Made by a program: the position numbers and the translations under genes. The notes below the pieces were generated by a model. The model was not told the origin of the DNA. It searched no databases and saw only the letters and a list, made by a program, of their open reading frames with translations. 64,000 nucleotides of DNA from Rhodoligotrophos appendicifer (GTDB lineage: Bacteria > Pseudomonadota > Alphaproteobacteria > Rhizobiales > Im1), in assembly GCF_007474605.1 (NCBI RefSeq), contig NZ_VHKL01000004.1:186001-250000 (forward strand). Reading direction: 5' to 3'. Shown here piece by piece: positions 1-9,406 of the stretch (position 1 is its first letter; every line of letters starts with the position of its first letter).

Positions 1-1357
1 GGTCAACCGTCCGCTGACGCTGGCCCCACATCACTTCCCAACCCAGGCGAAGCTGCTGGACCGGCTGCCAGATGATGTTGGCGTGAGCCGACATCACGTC
101 GCCGTTGCGGTTCGCTCCGTTGCCGCCCAGGAACTCGGCGTCCTCAGCTGCATTGATGAAGTCCGAGCGCTTCTGATCCGTCCAGCCCCAACCGAAGTTC
201 AGGGAGGTGGTGTCCGTGACGTTGAAGATCAGGCCGGCGAAGATACCCAGCGCCTGGATGGTATGGATGTCGCCGGTCGCGTCGACATAGGCACCACCGT
301 TGGCACCGAAGGCATAGTTACCGATACCATCGCCATACTGGACCGAGGTGGTAAGGGTCGCGATATCAGCCAGGTTGATGTTGGCTGCACCCTGGATCGC
401 CCAGCCGAGCTTCGTATCGGAGTTGAACGGCCCGACGACGGGGCTTCCCGCTCCCACATCGCCATCCAGGTGATACGTACGCAGACCACCAGAGACCAAG
501 AACTTGTGGCCGCCGGGAGCGTCATACTGGAAGCGCGCCGTGAAGTCCGGGATATTGGCCGAGCTCTGACCAAAGGCGTTCAGCAGCTGGCCTTCCTGAG
601 GAGCTTCGGCTGCGACGCCGAACTGCATCGGACCGTCATGCCACTGCAGGCGAACCTGTGCCGCACGAGATGTACCAATCAGACCGACGTCACCGTTGAA
701 GTCCACCGTCGTGATGCCGGTGAAGACCGACATGTAGTTACGCCAGGTTTGACCGGCGCCGAACGTCCAGTTCGGGGTGACATCCCACTCGCCCCAAGCA
801 TGACGGAGACGGAAATCGGTACCACCGAAGGAGCCACCCGAGAAGAAGTCACCTTCGATCAAGGTACGAACCTGGCCAACCGCCGTGTCAGACTTCGACT
901 TGATGTTGAAGCGCGACTGACGGGCATGCAGGCGAACGTGATCCTGGTCCTTCTGGCCATCGATCGCCGTGTAGCTGAAGAAGTCGCCCAGATCCTGGTC
1001 GAAATCATAGATCACGTCGCCCTTAACGTAACCGGCGATGGTGACTTCATGAACAGGAGCTGGCATATCGGCCGTCGGAGTGATCGCGACGGTGAATCCC
1101 CCCGCCGTCGGCATCTCGTCGCCCGCACGGTTGGTATTCCAGTCGGCCGTAGCCTCGGTTCCGCGCTGGAATGTGATCCAGCTTGCGCCTTCCGGCATGG
1201 CCGGAGCCGCCGGACGTGCTTCCAGTTGATTGACCTGCGACTGAAGCGCCTCAAGCTGGGCCTTCAGAGCACTCAATTCGTCGGCCTGTGCACCAGCGCT
1301 CATTACTGTGAGCGCTACTCCCCCGAGAAGCGCACGGCTGAGCCAGTGAAAGTTCAT
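1..1357 (-). CDS. Outer-membrane porin (DcaP-like), 3' end outside window
   Basis: About 452 codons are visible, starting at ATG 1357 and running off the left edge without a stop. The N-terminus has a signal peptide (about residues 1-26, ending in an AQA-type cleavage site), then a short coiled coil (LKAQLEALQSQVNQLEA). A Gly/aromatic-rich beta-barrel follows, opening with a GYVKGDVIYDF segment. This order of signal, coiled coil and GYVK strand is typical of DcaP-like trimeric porins, which pass small solutes through the outer membrane. The substrate cannot be read from the sequence. An AGGGGAACGC segment just before the ATG can serve as ribosome binding site. The gene diverges from the phosphatase across about 260 bp, so both promoters lie in 1358-1616. 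Family assignment is fairly sure; the exact porin subfamily is less so. Confidence 0.85.
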   Translation of the reverse strand, partial: MNFHWLSRALLGGVALTVMSAGAQADELSALKAQLEALQSQVNQLEARPAAPAMPEGASWITFQRGTEATADWNTNRAGDEMPTAGGFTVAITPTADMPAPVHEVTIAGYVKGDVIYDFDQDLGDFFSYTAIDGQKDQDHVRLHARQSRFNIKSKSDTAVGQVRTLIEGDFFSGGSFGGTDFRLRHAWGEWDVTPNWTFGAGQTWRNYMSVFTGITTVDFNGDVGLIGTSRAAQVRLQWHDGPMQFGVAAEAPQEGQLLNAFGQSSANIPDFTARFQYDAPGGHKFLVSGGLRTYHLDGDVGAGSPVVGPFNSDTKLGWAIQGAANINLADIATLTTSVQYGDGIGNYAFGANGGAYVDATGDIHTIQALGIFAGLIFNVTDTTSLNFGWGWTDQKRSDFINAAEDAEFLGGNGANRNGDVMSAHANIIWQPVQQLRLGWEVMWGQRQRTVD

Positions 1358-1616
1358 AAGCGTTCCCCTATCTCTCTCGTAAGTAACTTGCTGCACTATT
1401 GCGAAGCATCGCCTCCTACACAAGAGAACAAACACGCCAATGGGAGATCCAAGCTCGGTTTTCGACTGGTGTGGCGGGATTACCACATTGCCTGGGATGG
1501 CCTGCCGCGTTTGTGAATGCATGGCATTTCCGTGCTCAATCCGTGGCTTCAGAACCGTTGAATTCCTTTCTCTGGAGCCACATTTGCGCTAGGGAACAGG
1601 CAGTGAAGGGCTGGTT

Positions 1617-2387
1617 ATGATTTCGACGCTGGATACAGGTTTCTGGAACGGCCTTCTTGGCCGATCAAAGAAGAAGTCCGTCGAGATTTTACCTGAAGGA
1701 CTGCGGATCTACGCGGTTGGGGACATCCATGGATGTTATCACTTACTCGAAGATCTGTGGCTACGGATGCGCGCGGATGCGGAAGCCCGGCCTGCGCCCG
1801 AGCTGGTTGAGATCTATCTCGGGGACTATGTCGATCGCGGCCCATCGTCCAACGGCGTCATCGAATCACTCTGTAAACCCGCGCCGGAAGGTTGGGAGCG
1901 GGTGTGCCTGCGCGGCAATCACGAAGAGCTCATGCTCGGCTTCATTGAAAATCCTGCCAGCCTCGAACTTTGGCGGAGCGCAGGGGCCTTGGAGACGCTG
2001 GCATCCTATGCCGTCGACGTCACCCGCTCCCGCGATCCCGCTCAGGCAGAGGCAATCGCAGCGGACTTCTCCAGCAAACTCCCGCCCCATCACTTAGAGT
2101 TTCTCCGTGACCTCCCAGTTTACGTCAGTATTGGGCAGTATTTCTTCGTACATGCAGGCGTTAAGCCGGGAGTGCCTTTAGATCGCCAGCGGCAGCAGGA
2201 AATGCTGTGGATCCGCGACGCGTTTCTTCAAAGCGAGGCCGATTTCGGCAAGATCATCGTCCATGGCCATACGCCTGTGGAGCAGCCGGAATATCGAAAG
2301 AACCGAATCAATGTCGATACCGGAGCCTATCTCACGGGCCGCTTGACCTGCGTCGTGCTCGAAGGTGATTCGGTTCGCTTCCTGTAG
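1617..2387 (+). CDS. PP1/PP2A-like metallophosphatase
   Basis: A 256-residue protein with the calcineurin-like phosphoesterase motifs in order: GDIHG (35-39), GDYVDRG (69-75), RGNHE (99-103), then FVHAG and VHGHT in the C-terminal half. These motifs supply the metal ligands and catalytic His of bacterial Ser/Thr protein phosphatases of the PrpA/PrpB type, which are close relatives of diadenosine tetraphosphatases. The length suits a single-domain enzyme with no signal peptide, so it is probably cytosolic. It could act on phosphoproteins or on dinucleotides; the sequence does not decide between them. It stands alone, divergent from the porin and convergent with cysNC. Confidence 0.88.
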   Translation: MISTLDTGFWNGLLGRSKKKSVEILPEGLRIYAVGDIHGCYHLLEDLWLRMRADAEARPAPELVEIYLGDYVDRGPSSNGVIESLCKPAPEGWERVCLRGNHEELMLGFIENPASLELWRSAGALETLASYAVDVTRSRDPAQAEAIAADFSSKLPPHHLEFLRDLPVYVSIGQYFFVHAGVKPGVPLDRQRQQEMLWIRDAFLQSEADFGKIIVHGHTPVEQPEYRKNRINVDTGAYLTGRLTCVVLEGDSVRFL

Positions 2388-2425
2388 CCGCAGAGTTCAG
2401 GGCTTGTGCGCCCTCTCCCCTGCCC

Positions 2426-4357
2426 TCAGTAGCGATTCGTGCCGGTGCCGGCGCGGAAGGACCGGTCTATGGCCTCAATGACGGCCGCTGCATGATCCTC
2501 TGGATCCCCGATGCCGCCATGGATGATAATCTCGGCCTTCTCAGGCGCCTCGTAGGGCGAATCAATTCCGGTGAAATTGGCGATCGCGCCAGCCCGGGCC
2601 TTGGCGTAAAGGCCCTTGGGATCGCGCTGCTCGCAGATTTCGATGGGTGTGTCGACATAGACCTCGAGAAAGGGCACGTCGCCAGCGATCTCGCGGGCCA
2701 TACGGCGCTCGCGCCGGAACGGAGAGATGAAGGATACAAGCACGATCAGACCGGCTTCGGCCATGAGACGCGCCACCTCCGCCACCCGGCGGATATTCTC
2801 CACGCGGTCGGCATCGGTGAATCCGAGGTCGCGGTTCAGCCCGTGGCGGACATTGTCGCCGTCGAGCACATAGAGGTGCTTGCCCTCGGCATAGAGCCGC
2901 TTTTCCACCAAATTGGCGATGGTAGACTTCCCAGAGCCGGACAGGCCGGTAAACCACAATATCGCCGGTGACTGTCGTTTTTGCCCAGCTCGAGCAGCGC
3001 GGTCGATATCGAAGGACTGCCATGCGATGTTCGTCGCCCGCCGAAGGGCGAAGTCGATCATGCCCGCGCCGACCGTCGCATTGCTGATTCGGTCGACAAG
3101 GATGAAAGAACCGGTGGTCCGGTTCTCGGCGTAAGGGTCGAATGCGATTGGCCGGTCGGTAGCGATGTTCACGACGCCGACGCCGTTCAGGGCCAAAGTT
3201 TTGGCGGCGGCACGCTCCAGCGTGTTCACGTCAACACGATGCTTGAGCTCCGTCACGGATGCCGGCACCCGATCGTGGCCGATCTCTAAGATATATGAGC
3301 GACCAGGGATCATTTCATCCTCGGCCATCCAAACGAGATGAGCCTGCAGCTGGTCGGCCAGGGCCGGAAGCGCCGTCTCATGAGCGAGCATGTCGCCACG
3401 GGAAACATCGATCTCATCAGCGAGCTCGATGGTCACCGCATCGCCCGCCTGCGCGCGATGGAGATCGCCATCAAAGGTCGCAATCCGGCGGACGCGGCTC
3501 GCGGTTCGCGACCGGGTGACCATCAGCGTGTCGCCGACAGTCACGGTCCCGGCGGCGATGGTCCCCGAAAAGCCCCGGAAATCGAGATCAGGCCTGTTCA
3601 CCCACTGCACCGGAAAGCGCAAGGGCTGGACGGCGGCGCGTTCGCGCTCATCATCGACGATTACGGTTTCGAGAAAATCCAGAAGCGCAGGTCCGTCATA
3701 CCAAGCCATCCGGCTGGAGGAACTGGCGATGTTGTCGCCCATCAGGGCGGAGACGGGAATCAATTGCACATTGGGGAGGCCGATCTCGGCGGCGAAGGCC
3801 TCGAATTCCTCCTCGATGTCGCGGAAGGCAGCCTCGGAATAGTCGACAAGATCCATCTTGTTGACGGCCACCACCACATCGCGGATCCCGAGGAGGGCAC
3901 AGATATAGGAATGGCGACGGGTTTGGGTGAGCACGCCTTTGCGGGCATCGATCAAGATCACCGCGAGATCGGCATTAGACGCGCCGGTCACCATGTTGCG
4001 CGTATATTGCTCATGGCCCGGCGTATCGGCGACGATGAACTTGCGCTTGGCGGTTGCAAAGAAGCGGTAGGCGACGTCGATGGTAATCCCCTGCTCGCGC
4101 TCGGCCTGTAGGCCGTCAACCAGCAGAGAGAAGTCGAAGCCGTCCTGTGTCACGGCACGGTTTACGCTTTCGTTCGCCAGTGCAGCCAGATGATCTTCAA
4201 GGACCAGCTCCGCATCATAGAGGAGGCGTCCTATCAGCGTCGACTTGCCATCGTCCACGCTGCCACAGGTGATGAAGCGCAGCAGGCCCTTGCGGTCCTC
4301 CGCAGCCAGGATGCGATCCAGCAGCTCGTGGGCGTCCAGCGATGCCGTATCGGCCAT
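2426..4357 (-). CDS. cysNC: Sulfate adenylyltransferase large subunit fused to APS kinase
   Basis: A bifunctional enzyme of 643 residues. The N-terminal CysN GTPase has the P-loop GSVDDGKST (32-40), DTPGHEQ (111-117) and NKMD (166-169), and drives ATP sulfurylase. The C-terminal APS kinase has its own P-loop GLSGSGKST near residue 470 and the [15 protein letters not shown] motif. With CysD it turns sulfate and ATP into APS and then PAPS, the donor for sulfotransferases. The open frame extends to 4516, but ATG 4357 gives the family N-terminus and overlaps the cysD stop as TGATG, implying translational coupling. An AGAGGG stretch lies before it. The gene is last in a polysaccharide operon that also carries a sulfotransferase, which points to sulfation rather than only cysteine synthesis. 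Confidence 0.95.
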   Translation of the reverse strand: MADTASLDAHELLDRILAAEDRKGLLRFITCGSVDDGKSTLIGRLLYDAELVLEDHLAALANESVNRAVTQDGFDFSLLVDGLQAEREQGITIDVAYRFFATAKRKFIVADTPGHEQYTRNMVTGASNADLAVILIDARKGVLTQTRRHSYICALLGIRDVVVAVNKMDLVDYSEAAFRDIEEEFEAFAAEIGLPNVQLIPVSALMGDNIASSSSRMAWYDGPALLDFLETVIVDDERERAAVQPLRFPVQWVNRPDLDFRGFSGTIAAGTVTVGDTLMVTRSRTASRVRRIATFDGDLHRAQAGDAVTIELADEIDVSRGDMLAHETALPALADQLQAHLVWMAEDEMIPGRSYILEIGHDRVPASVTELKHRVDVNTLERAAAKTLALNGVGVVNIATDRPIAFDPYAENRTTGSFILVDRISNATVGAGMIDFALRRATNIAWQSFDIDRAARAGQKRQSPAILWFTGLSGSGKSTIANLVEKRLYAEGKHLYVLDGDNVRHGLNRDLGFTDADRVENIRRVAEVARLMAEAGLIVLVSFISPFRRERRMAREIAGDVPFLEVYVDTPIEICEQRDPKGLYAKARAGAIANFTGIDSPYEAPEKAEIIIHGGIGDPEDHAAAVIEAIDRSFRAGTGTNRY

Positions 4358-5262
4358 CAGAAATAGCCCTCTTGCTTCTTCTTTTCCATTGAGCCGACCT
4401 GATCGGTATCGATCAGCCGACCCTGGCGCTCTGACACACGGCTCGTATGCATCTCGACGAGGATCTCGGGCAAGGTGGTGGCCTTCGATTCCACGGCGCC
4501 GGACAATGGATAGCAACCGAGCGAGCGGAAGCGAATCCAGCGCATTTCCGGCTTTTCGTCACGTTCCATGGGCAGGCGATGATCGTCGACCATGATCCAA
4601 GCCCCCTGGCGGCGCACCACCGGCCTTGGCTTCGCCAAGTAGAGCGGCACGATCGGGATCTCTTCGCGGTAGACATATTGCCAGACGTCGCGCTCAGTCC
4701 AGTTCGACAAGGGGAAGACGCGCATGCTCTCGCCTGGCGATACGCGGGTATTGTATTGGCGCCAAAGCTCCGGCCGCTGGTTCTTCGGGTCCCAGCGCTG
4801 GGCGGAGGAGCGAAGGGAGAAGATGCGTTCCTTGGCGCGGCTCTTCTCCTCGTCGCGGCGCGCGCCGCCGATGGCTGCATCGAAGCGGCCCGCCGCGAGC
4901 GCATCACGCAAGGCCTTGGTCTTCATTAAGTCGTTATAGATTACCGACGAGTGGGTGAAGGGCGTGACCCCTGCCTCCACCGCTTCCACATTCGTATGGA
5001 CGATGAGGTTGAAGCCGTACCGTTCGGCCGCCGCATCGCGAAACGTGATCATGTCCCGGAACTTCCACGTCGTGTCCACGTGGAGCAGCGGGAACGGGAT
5101 CTTCGCCGGAAAGAATGCCTTCCTTGCCAGTTGCAGCAGCACGGAGGAATCCTTGCCGATCGAATAGAGCATCACGGGGCGCTCAAAGGCCGCGGCGACT
5201 TCACGGATGATCTGGATCGACTCTGCTTCGAGAAGCTTCAAATGTTGGGGAAGCGCTGTCAT
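4357..5262 (-). CDS. cysD: Sulfate adenylyltransferase small subunit
   Basis: A 301-residue PP-loop ATP pyrophosphatase, full length for CysD. The nucleotide motif SIGKDSS (34-40) and the conserved segments [23 protein letters not shown] and [14 protein letters not shown] are all present. It adenylylates sulfate to APS as partner of CysN/C. Start ATG 5262 has a GGGA stretch a few bases upstream. Its TGA shares a base with the cysNC ATG. It follows the WecG-type glycosyltransferase by 86 nt on the same strand, so it can be read from the polysaccharide operon. Confidence 0.95.
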   Translation of the reverse strand: MTALPQHLKLLEAESIQIIREVAAAFERPVMLYSIGKDSSVLLQLARKAFFPAKIPFPLLHVDTTWKFRDMITFRDAAAERYGFNLIVHTNVEAVEAGVTPFTHSSVIYNDLMKTKALRDALAAGRFDAAIGGARRDEEKSRAKERIFSLRSSAQRWDPKNQRPELWRQYNTRVSPGESMRVFPLSNWTERDVWQYVYREEIPIVPLYLAKPRPVVRRQGAWIMVDDHRLPMERDEKPEMRWIRFRSLGCYPLSGAVESKATTLPEILVEMHTSRVSERQGRLIDTDQVGSMEKKKQEGYF

Positions 5263-5348
5263 TTTTTCCCATGGCCAGGGCTGGCATCACTCTGGCAGCC
5301 GCCGGCGTCAGATCTCGCACGCGATCGAATGCCCCATGGGCGCAGCAC

Positions 5349-6176
5349 CTAAAGGGATAGAGGCGCCCCGTCAAGCCAGGAGAATTGTCCTTCGCTCATC
5401 GGAGAGCCTGTCTCCAACGGGCTCAATGTTCCGGTGAGAAGCAGCCAACTGGCGTGGAGATTGGTGACGGCGTAGCGTCGGAACAGTCGACGGGGCTCCA
5501 ATCCCAGCCGATAAAGCCACTCGCAGCCCATCCTCTGCATCAGCTCGGGTGCCCGGCTTCTGCTGCCACTCAGGAAATCAAAGAGGCCACCGCAGGTCTT
5601 GATCACGCCGACTCGGTCGAAAGCCCGTCGATGGCGCAGGACGAAATCTTGCTCGCGCGGCACGCCCAGGCCGACCCAGAGAATGTCAGGGGCTGCCGCA
5701 TTGATGGCGTCGACGATCGCGGGTTCCGCGTCAGCGGCGAAGTAACCGTGATGACGTCCGGCAAGACGCAGCTCCGGATAGGCCTTGGTAATTGCTTGGG
5801 CGGCCCGAAGACTGGTTTGCTCGTCCGCGCCAAGACAATAGAACGAGAGAGCCTCACGCTCGGCGCGGGCGGCGATGTCGTGAAACAGGTCGGTTGTCGC
5901 GCAGCGTTCCGGGAGAGCCCTGGCCGACAGCGCCTGGGAGGCTAGAACCAAGGGCATGCCATCGGCATCAATCCCGTCCATCGACAGCATCGCGGACCGA
6001 AAGACAGGATCGACGGCGGCCCTCGACAAGACGTTGCCATTGGCCGAACTGAAAAGCTGAGGAAAGCTTCCGGCCAGGCGCGGACGGTGAGCCTGATGGA
6101 CGAGATGATCCACCCATTGCCGACGGTCGAACGGGACGAGCGGCAGCATGCCGACGGTGACTTGCGGAAGCACCAT
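5349..6176 (-). CDS. WecG/TagA/CpsF-family glycosyltransferase
   Basis: A 275-residue protein with the family landmarks: a DGMPLV segment near the N-terminus, an FYCLGADEQTSLRAA nucleotide-site region, a GRHHGYF motif and the DILWVGLGVPREQDFV signature. These GT26 enzymes add a sugar such as ManNAc, ManNAcA or glucuronate to a lipid-linked precursor at the inner face of the cytoplasmic membrane. It starts at ATG 6176, 15 nt after the GT2 gene, which indicates one transcript. It is probably one of the assembly enzymes of the sulfated polysaccharide. The donor sugar cannot be predicted. It is slightly longer than the usual 240-250 residues because of an N-terminal extension. Confidence 0.9.
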   Translation of the reverse strand: MVLPQVTVGMLPLVPFDRRQWVDHLVHQAHRPRLAGSFPQLFSSANGNVLSRAAVDPVFRSAMLSMDGIDADGMPLVLASQALSARALPERCATTDLFHDIAARAEREALSFYCLGADEQTSLRAAQAITKAYPELRLAGRHHGYFAADAEPAIVDAINAAAPDILWVGLGVPREQDFVLRHRRAFDRVGVIKTCGGLFDFLSGSRSRAPELMQRMGCEWLYRLGLEPRRLFRRYAVTNLHASWLLLTGTLSPLETGSPMSEGQFSWLDGAPLSL

Positions 6177-6191
6177 GTTCTTGCTCCTTCA

Positions 6192-7151
6192 TCAGGGTGT
6201 TTGAATTAGCTTCGGCTTTTGCCGCCCTCCTGCATGGCGCAGACGGCATGCCCAACGGCGCAGGTGGCGAAAGATCTTGCCCGGAATGATGCCCCTGGCC
6301 AGGCTCCTTGCGGCAGCGCTTGGCTTGAGACCTCCGACCAATCCGGCCAGGATGATGTCAGCAATGCTGCGGCCGAGACCGGGAAGACCGCGTAGAGCCA
6401 CCAAATGGGTGGCCCGATAGTTGAGAACCGCTCGGCGGCCCATATGCGGCGTCATGGCAGTGAGCCACCGCTCCAGTTCCTGGACGCTTCCGCAGGTGGA
6501 CAAGCGAGGCCCCCGATGATGGGCGTCGCAGTGCACCAGGACTTCCGGCACAAAGCGGAAGGTCGCACCCTGCAGCCAAAGGCGGATCACAAAATCGCTG
6601 TCATCGCCGTAACCCAGAGTCTCATTCCAACCCACGGCCACCGCCAATCGTCTGGGGACGACCAAGGAGGGCGTGGCGATCAGAGCCCCCGAGGCGAAGA
6701 GATAATCGGGAAGGGCTTCCCCAGCCGTCATGGCGCGCGCCGGCCGCACCTCTCCGACGCCATCGCCGAAATCCATCCAGACCCTGGAATAGATCACCGC
6801 TCCCGGCGTCTCCTCCAGATGCTCGGCTGCTCGTTCGAGCTTGCACGGTAAAAAGACATCATCGGAATCAAGGAAGGCGATATAGTCACCGCTGGCCGCC
6901 CTGATCCCGTCATTGCGCGCGGCCGCAGCGCCATACCCAGTGGCGCGGATGATCCGACCGGCGCCCGCCAGGACGCGATCCGCAGTTTCCGCCAAAGGGG
7001 GTTCGGAATGATCATCGACGATGATCAGTTCATACTCTGTCCAGGATTGGCACTGCACGGATGCTATGGCGCGACACAAGAGAGCGTGACGGTTGCGGCA
7101 GGGAATAATGACACTGAAGCGCGGCGCGTGGCGATCGCCGTCCTCCGGCAT
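6192..7151 (-). CDS. Family 2 glycosyltransferase
   Basis: From ATG 7151 the protein has 319 residues and begins close to the GT-A fold (RFSVIIPCRNRHALL). The nucleotide-sugar residues VDDHSE (about 45-50) and the metal-binding DSDD (95-98) are present. A GTG at 7199 would add 16 residues, but ATG 7151 is nearer the family start. Either way the coding region begins inside the upstream O-antigen-ligase-like gene (122-170 nt overlap in another frame), which is unusual. It has no membrane segments and is probably a cytoplasmic enzyme adding one sugar to a lipid-linked repeat unit. Confidence 0.88.
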   Translation of the reverse strand: MPEDGDRHAPRFSVIIPCRNRHALLCRAIASVQCQSWTEYELIIVDDHSEPPLAETADRVLAGAGRIIRATGYGAAAARNDGIRAASGDYIAFLDSDDVFLPCKLERAAEHLEETPGAVIYSRVWMDFGDGVGEVRPARAMTAGEALPDYLFASGALIATPSLVVPRRLAVAVGWNETLGYGDDSDFVIRLWLQGATFRFVPEVLVHCDAHHRGPRLSTCGSVQELERWLTAMTPHMGRRAVLNYRATHLVALRGLPGLGRSIADIILAGLVGGLKPSAAARSLARGIIPGKIFRHLRRWACRLRHAGGRQKPKLIQTP

Positions 7152-8400
7152 GCCTGTCGGACCTGAAGCAGACGAGAAGAAAGAGGAAGTTCCAGACACT
7201 GAGACCCTCGAGAGTATGGCAGGAGGTGATGTTGATGATCAGATACAGAAGCACGATCGTGGCTCCGAAGGCCGAACCTGGACCGCGCTCTTCGTCCGCC
7301 AGGACCGCCTTCAGGGCGCGCGTCGCCATCAGAATCATGAGAGCGCCATAGAGGCCGACCCCGGCGGCGCCGGTCTGCACCAAAGTGTCGAGATAGCCAT
7401 TGTGGCTATCGGTGATTTGCCAGCCCAGGCTCTCATACAGGGCGCTGCCGCCGTGATAAGACCAGATGGCGTCGAAACCCGCTCCCCAGACCGGCTCTTT
7501 GAGATAAAGCCACCAGCAGAACTCCCAAATCGGCAGACGGCCGGTCAAATCAACGAACTCGTCGCCCAACATGATGCCGCTCGCGGAGAGCTCGAGGCGG
7601 TCGTAGCCGACAATCACCAAAGACTGAGCGAGGCCCACAGCGGCGATCAATCCCAAGGTCAGGAATGCCCAGCGGCGGTGCATGGTGGTGGTCGCCAGGA
7701 GGACCAGGGGTGTCCCCAGGAGAAAGAGCATCATGGCGGTTCGAGACATGGACATGACCAACGCTGCGATCGCCAGCCCAAGACCCAGCCAGCAAGCGGG
7801 CCGCCCTGCCCCGTTCCGCCGCCTCAAGACACTCAGCAGGCCGGTCAGAGCGGCGAGACGGCCGAACGCATTCTTCTGCTCGTAGAGTCCCGACCAAGCC
7901 TCACCCCTCTGAAAGCGCATGGTGCCGATGTCAGGTGCCGCCAGGGCAACGACCGACGACACGAGGACCAGCGAAAGGCAGACCCAGAACAACGTGTCGA
8001 TAATTTCCGTGATCGCGAGCAGGCGCGCGAGGAGCCAAGCATTCAGCACCGTCAGCTCGAACATGGCCAGCTTGGCCAGAACCTCCCCATCCGCACCGCA
8101 GTTCGAGATGAGAAGATAGGCGTTGAACGCCACTAGCCATCCGGTCGCAATCGGAGTGAGGCTGGTCTCCCGACTCGGTCTGCGCCACAGACGGGCAAGG
8201 CAAGAAAGTGTGCTCGCCCCCGCCAGGGTCATGTAGTTCAACAGGCGCGGCTCGCCGAAAGGCACGAGTTCGGCAGCAAACGTACCGCTTAACGTCACAG
8301 CCAGCAGTGCCAAGGCGGCGCGCGGCGGCAGTCCGGTCAGACCCTGCCGGGACAAACGGAGGCCACGAGGCCGCGAGCGTCCCTGGCTTGCGTCGGCCAC
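7030..8400 (-). CDS. O-antigen ligase / Wzy-like polymerase
   Basis: A 456-residue, strongly hydrophobic protein with about ten to twelve membrane segments and a large periplasmic loop (region SASGIMLGDEFVDLTGRLPIW to YLDTLVQTGAAGVG). Such a loop is characteristic of WaaL/Wzy proteins, including the GxxDxLTGR-like element (here VDLTGRLPIWEF) and a SHNGYLDTLVQTG segment. These proteins polymerise or ligate lipid-linked glycans on the periplasmic side. The start is GTG 8400 with GGGGAG upstream. The last ~40 residues (after FLFLLVCF) are Arg/Ser-rich and encoded where the GT2 gene begins in another frame, so the true C-terminus may be shorter or the overlap may hide a frameshift. Ligase and polymerase roles cannot be separated by eye. 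Confidence 0.87.
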   Translation of the reverse strand: MADASQGRSRPRGLRLSRQGLTGLPPRAALALLAVTLSGTFAAELVPFGEPRLLNYMTLAGASTLSCLARLWRRPSRETSLTPIATGWLVAFNAYLLISNCGADGEVLAKLAMFELTVLNAWLLARLLAITEIIDTLFWVCLSLVLVSSVVALAAPDIGTMRFQRGEAWSGLYEQKNAFGRLAALTGLLSVLRRRNGAGRPACWLGLGLAIAALVMSMSRTAMMLFLLGTPLVLLATTTMHRRWAFLTLGLIAAVGLAQSLVIVGYDRLELSASGIMLGDEFVDLTGRLPIWEFCWWLYLKEPVWGAGFDAIWSYHGGSALYESLGWQITDSHNGYLDTLVQTGAAGVGLYGALMILMATRALKAVLADEERGPGSAFGATIVLLYLIINITSCHTLEGLSVWNFLFLLVCFRSDRHAGGRRSPRAALQCHYSLPQPSRSLVSRHSIRAVPILDRV

Positions 8401-8430
8401 GCTATTGGCAGCTCCCCGCGGCGATCGGAA

Positions 8431-9378
8431 TCAGACCTGCGCCCATCCGGAAAGGTCCCAGCCGAGGCGTGAAGCGAGAAGCTCTCTGTCGGCACGAAAG
8501 TGGTCGATCAGAAAGGCGCGGTCCTCCGGATCCATGGGCCTTGGCGGCTGTGAATGCCGGTCAATAGCCGCAAAGAGCTGCTGCTTGAGCCGGCGCCGAG
8601 CCCGGAGCGGCAGCAATGTCTTCACTCCGTCCTTCAGCAGATTTGGCCGTGAAAGCAGAAACTTGGCCTGACGCAAGACCGGAGACTGGGGCAGCAGCGT
8701 TCGGTTTGACGTCGTGGTCCAGGGCGGAGCTTCGTGGGGATCGAGGCCGAGAAAGATGAAGATGCGGCGCAGCGCTCCCGCCAAGTCCCGCTTCAGCTCT
8801 CCGAACTCCAGAACCATGACCCGGTCCTCTCCGAATTCCTTCACATAGTGTTCGAGCTGCTCGCCGAAGCGTCCGCAATAGAGATAGCGCCAGCCATAGA
8901 GCCAGTCGTCGCGAAGCCCTGCTCTCTCGTCTTGCAGAGCTTGACGGAAACTCTCCCTCGGCTCGAGACCCAGGGATCGCTGGAAAGTAAAAGCGGAATA
9001 GGCCCGCTCGGCAGGGTCCCGCAACACGGCAACAATCCGGGCATCGGCTGATGCCTGCCGGATCCTCTCTGCCGCCCGGGGATGGGGCAGATAGAACGTG
9101 CTCGCATCACCGAGAATGCATTGGCCTCTCGCCCCCGCAAAAAGAGCGCGATACTGCGCTTCGCTGCGGATCACCATCCAGTGGTCGGCACCCGTCATCT
9201 TGCTCCCGCGCGGCACGCGGAAGTGCGATGCTGCCTCGCCATCGGACCAGACGAAGTAGAACGGCTCCTTTTCTGAGGAAAAGAAAATGTCCGGATGACG
9301 CCTCAGCCCCTCATAAAGGCTGGTCGTGCCCGCCTTCATGGCCCCAATCAGAAAGAAATTTGGGATGCGGTTGCTCAT
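8431..9378 (-). CDS. PAPS-dependent carbohydrate sulfotransferase
   Basis: A 315-residue protein with the PAPS 5'-phosphosulfate loop near the N-terminus (IGAMKAGTTSLYEGLRRHP, about 11-29) and the 3'-phosphate motif VLRDPAERAYSAF. This pattern matches heparan-sulfate-type and bacterial glycan sulfotransferases. It transfers sulfate from PAPS to a sugar hydroxyl or amine, presumably on the polysaccharide made by the neighbouring glycosyltransferases. The frame extends to a TTG at 9435, which would overlap the flippase gene. ATG 9378 starts right at the family core and is preferred, though its ribosome binding site is weak. Together with cysD and cysNC it explains the sulfate chemistry of this locus. 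Confidence 0.9.
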   Translation of the reverse strand: MSNRIPNFFLIGAMKAGTTSLYEGLRRHPDIFFSSEKEPFYFVWSDGEAASHFRVPRGSKMTGADHWMVIRSEAQYRALFAGARGQCILGDASTFYLPHPRAAERIRQASADARIVAVLRDPAERAYSAFTFQRSLGLEPRESFRQALQDERAGLRDDWLYGWRYLYCGRFGEQLEHYVKEFGEDRVMVLEFGELKRDLAGALRRIFIFLGLDPHEAPPWTTTSNRTLLPQSPVLRQAKFLLSRPNLLKDGVKTLLPLRARRRLKQQLFAAIDRHSQPPRPMDPEDRAFLIDHFRADRELLASRLGWDLSGWAQV

Positions 9379-9406
9379 GAGACCGGACTCGGGAACAGTG
9401 GTCGCG

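Noticed and set aside
83-1516. A 477-codon plus-strand frame
   Set aside because: It is antisense to the porin, whose signal peptide and barrel pattern are clear; the plus-strand protein has no family features.
2399-2414. AGGGC/GCCCT hairpin between phosphatase and cysNC
   Set aside because: Only 5 bp and no T-run; too weak to call a terminator.
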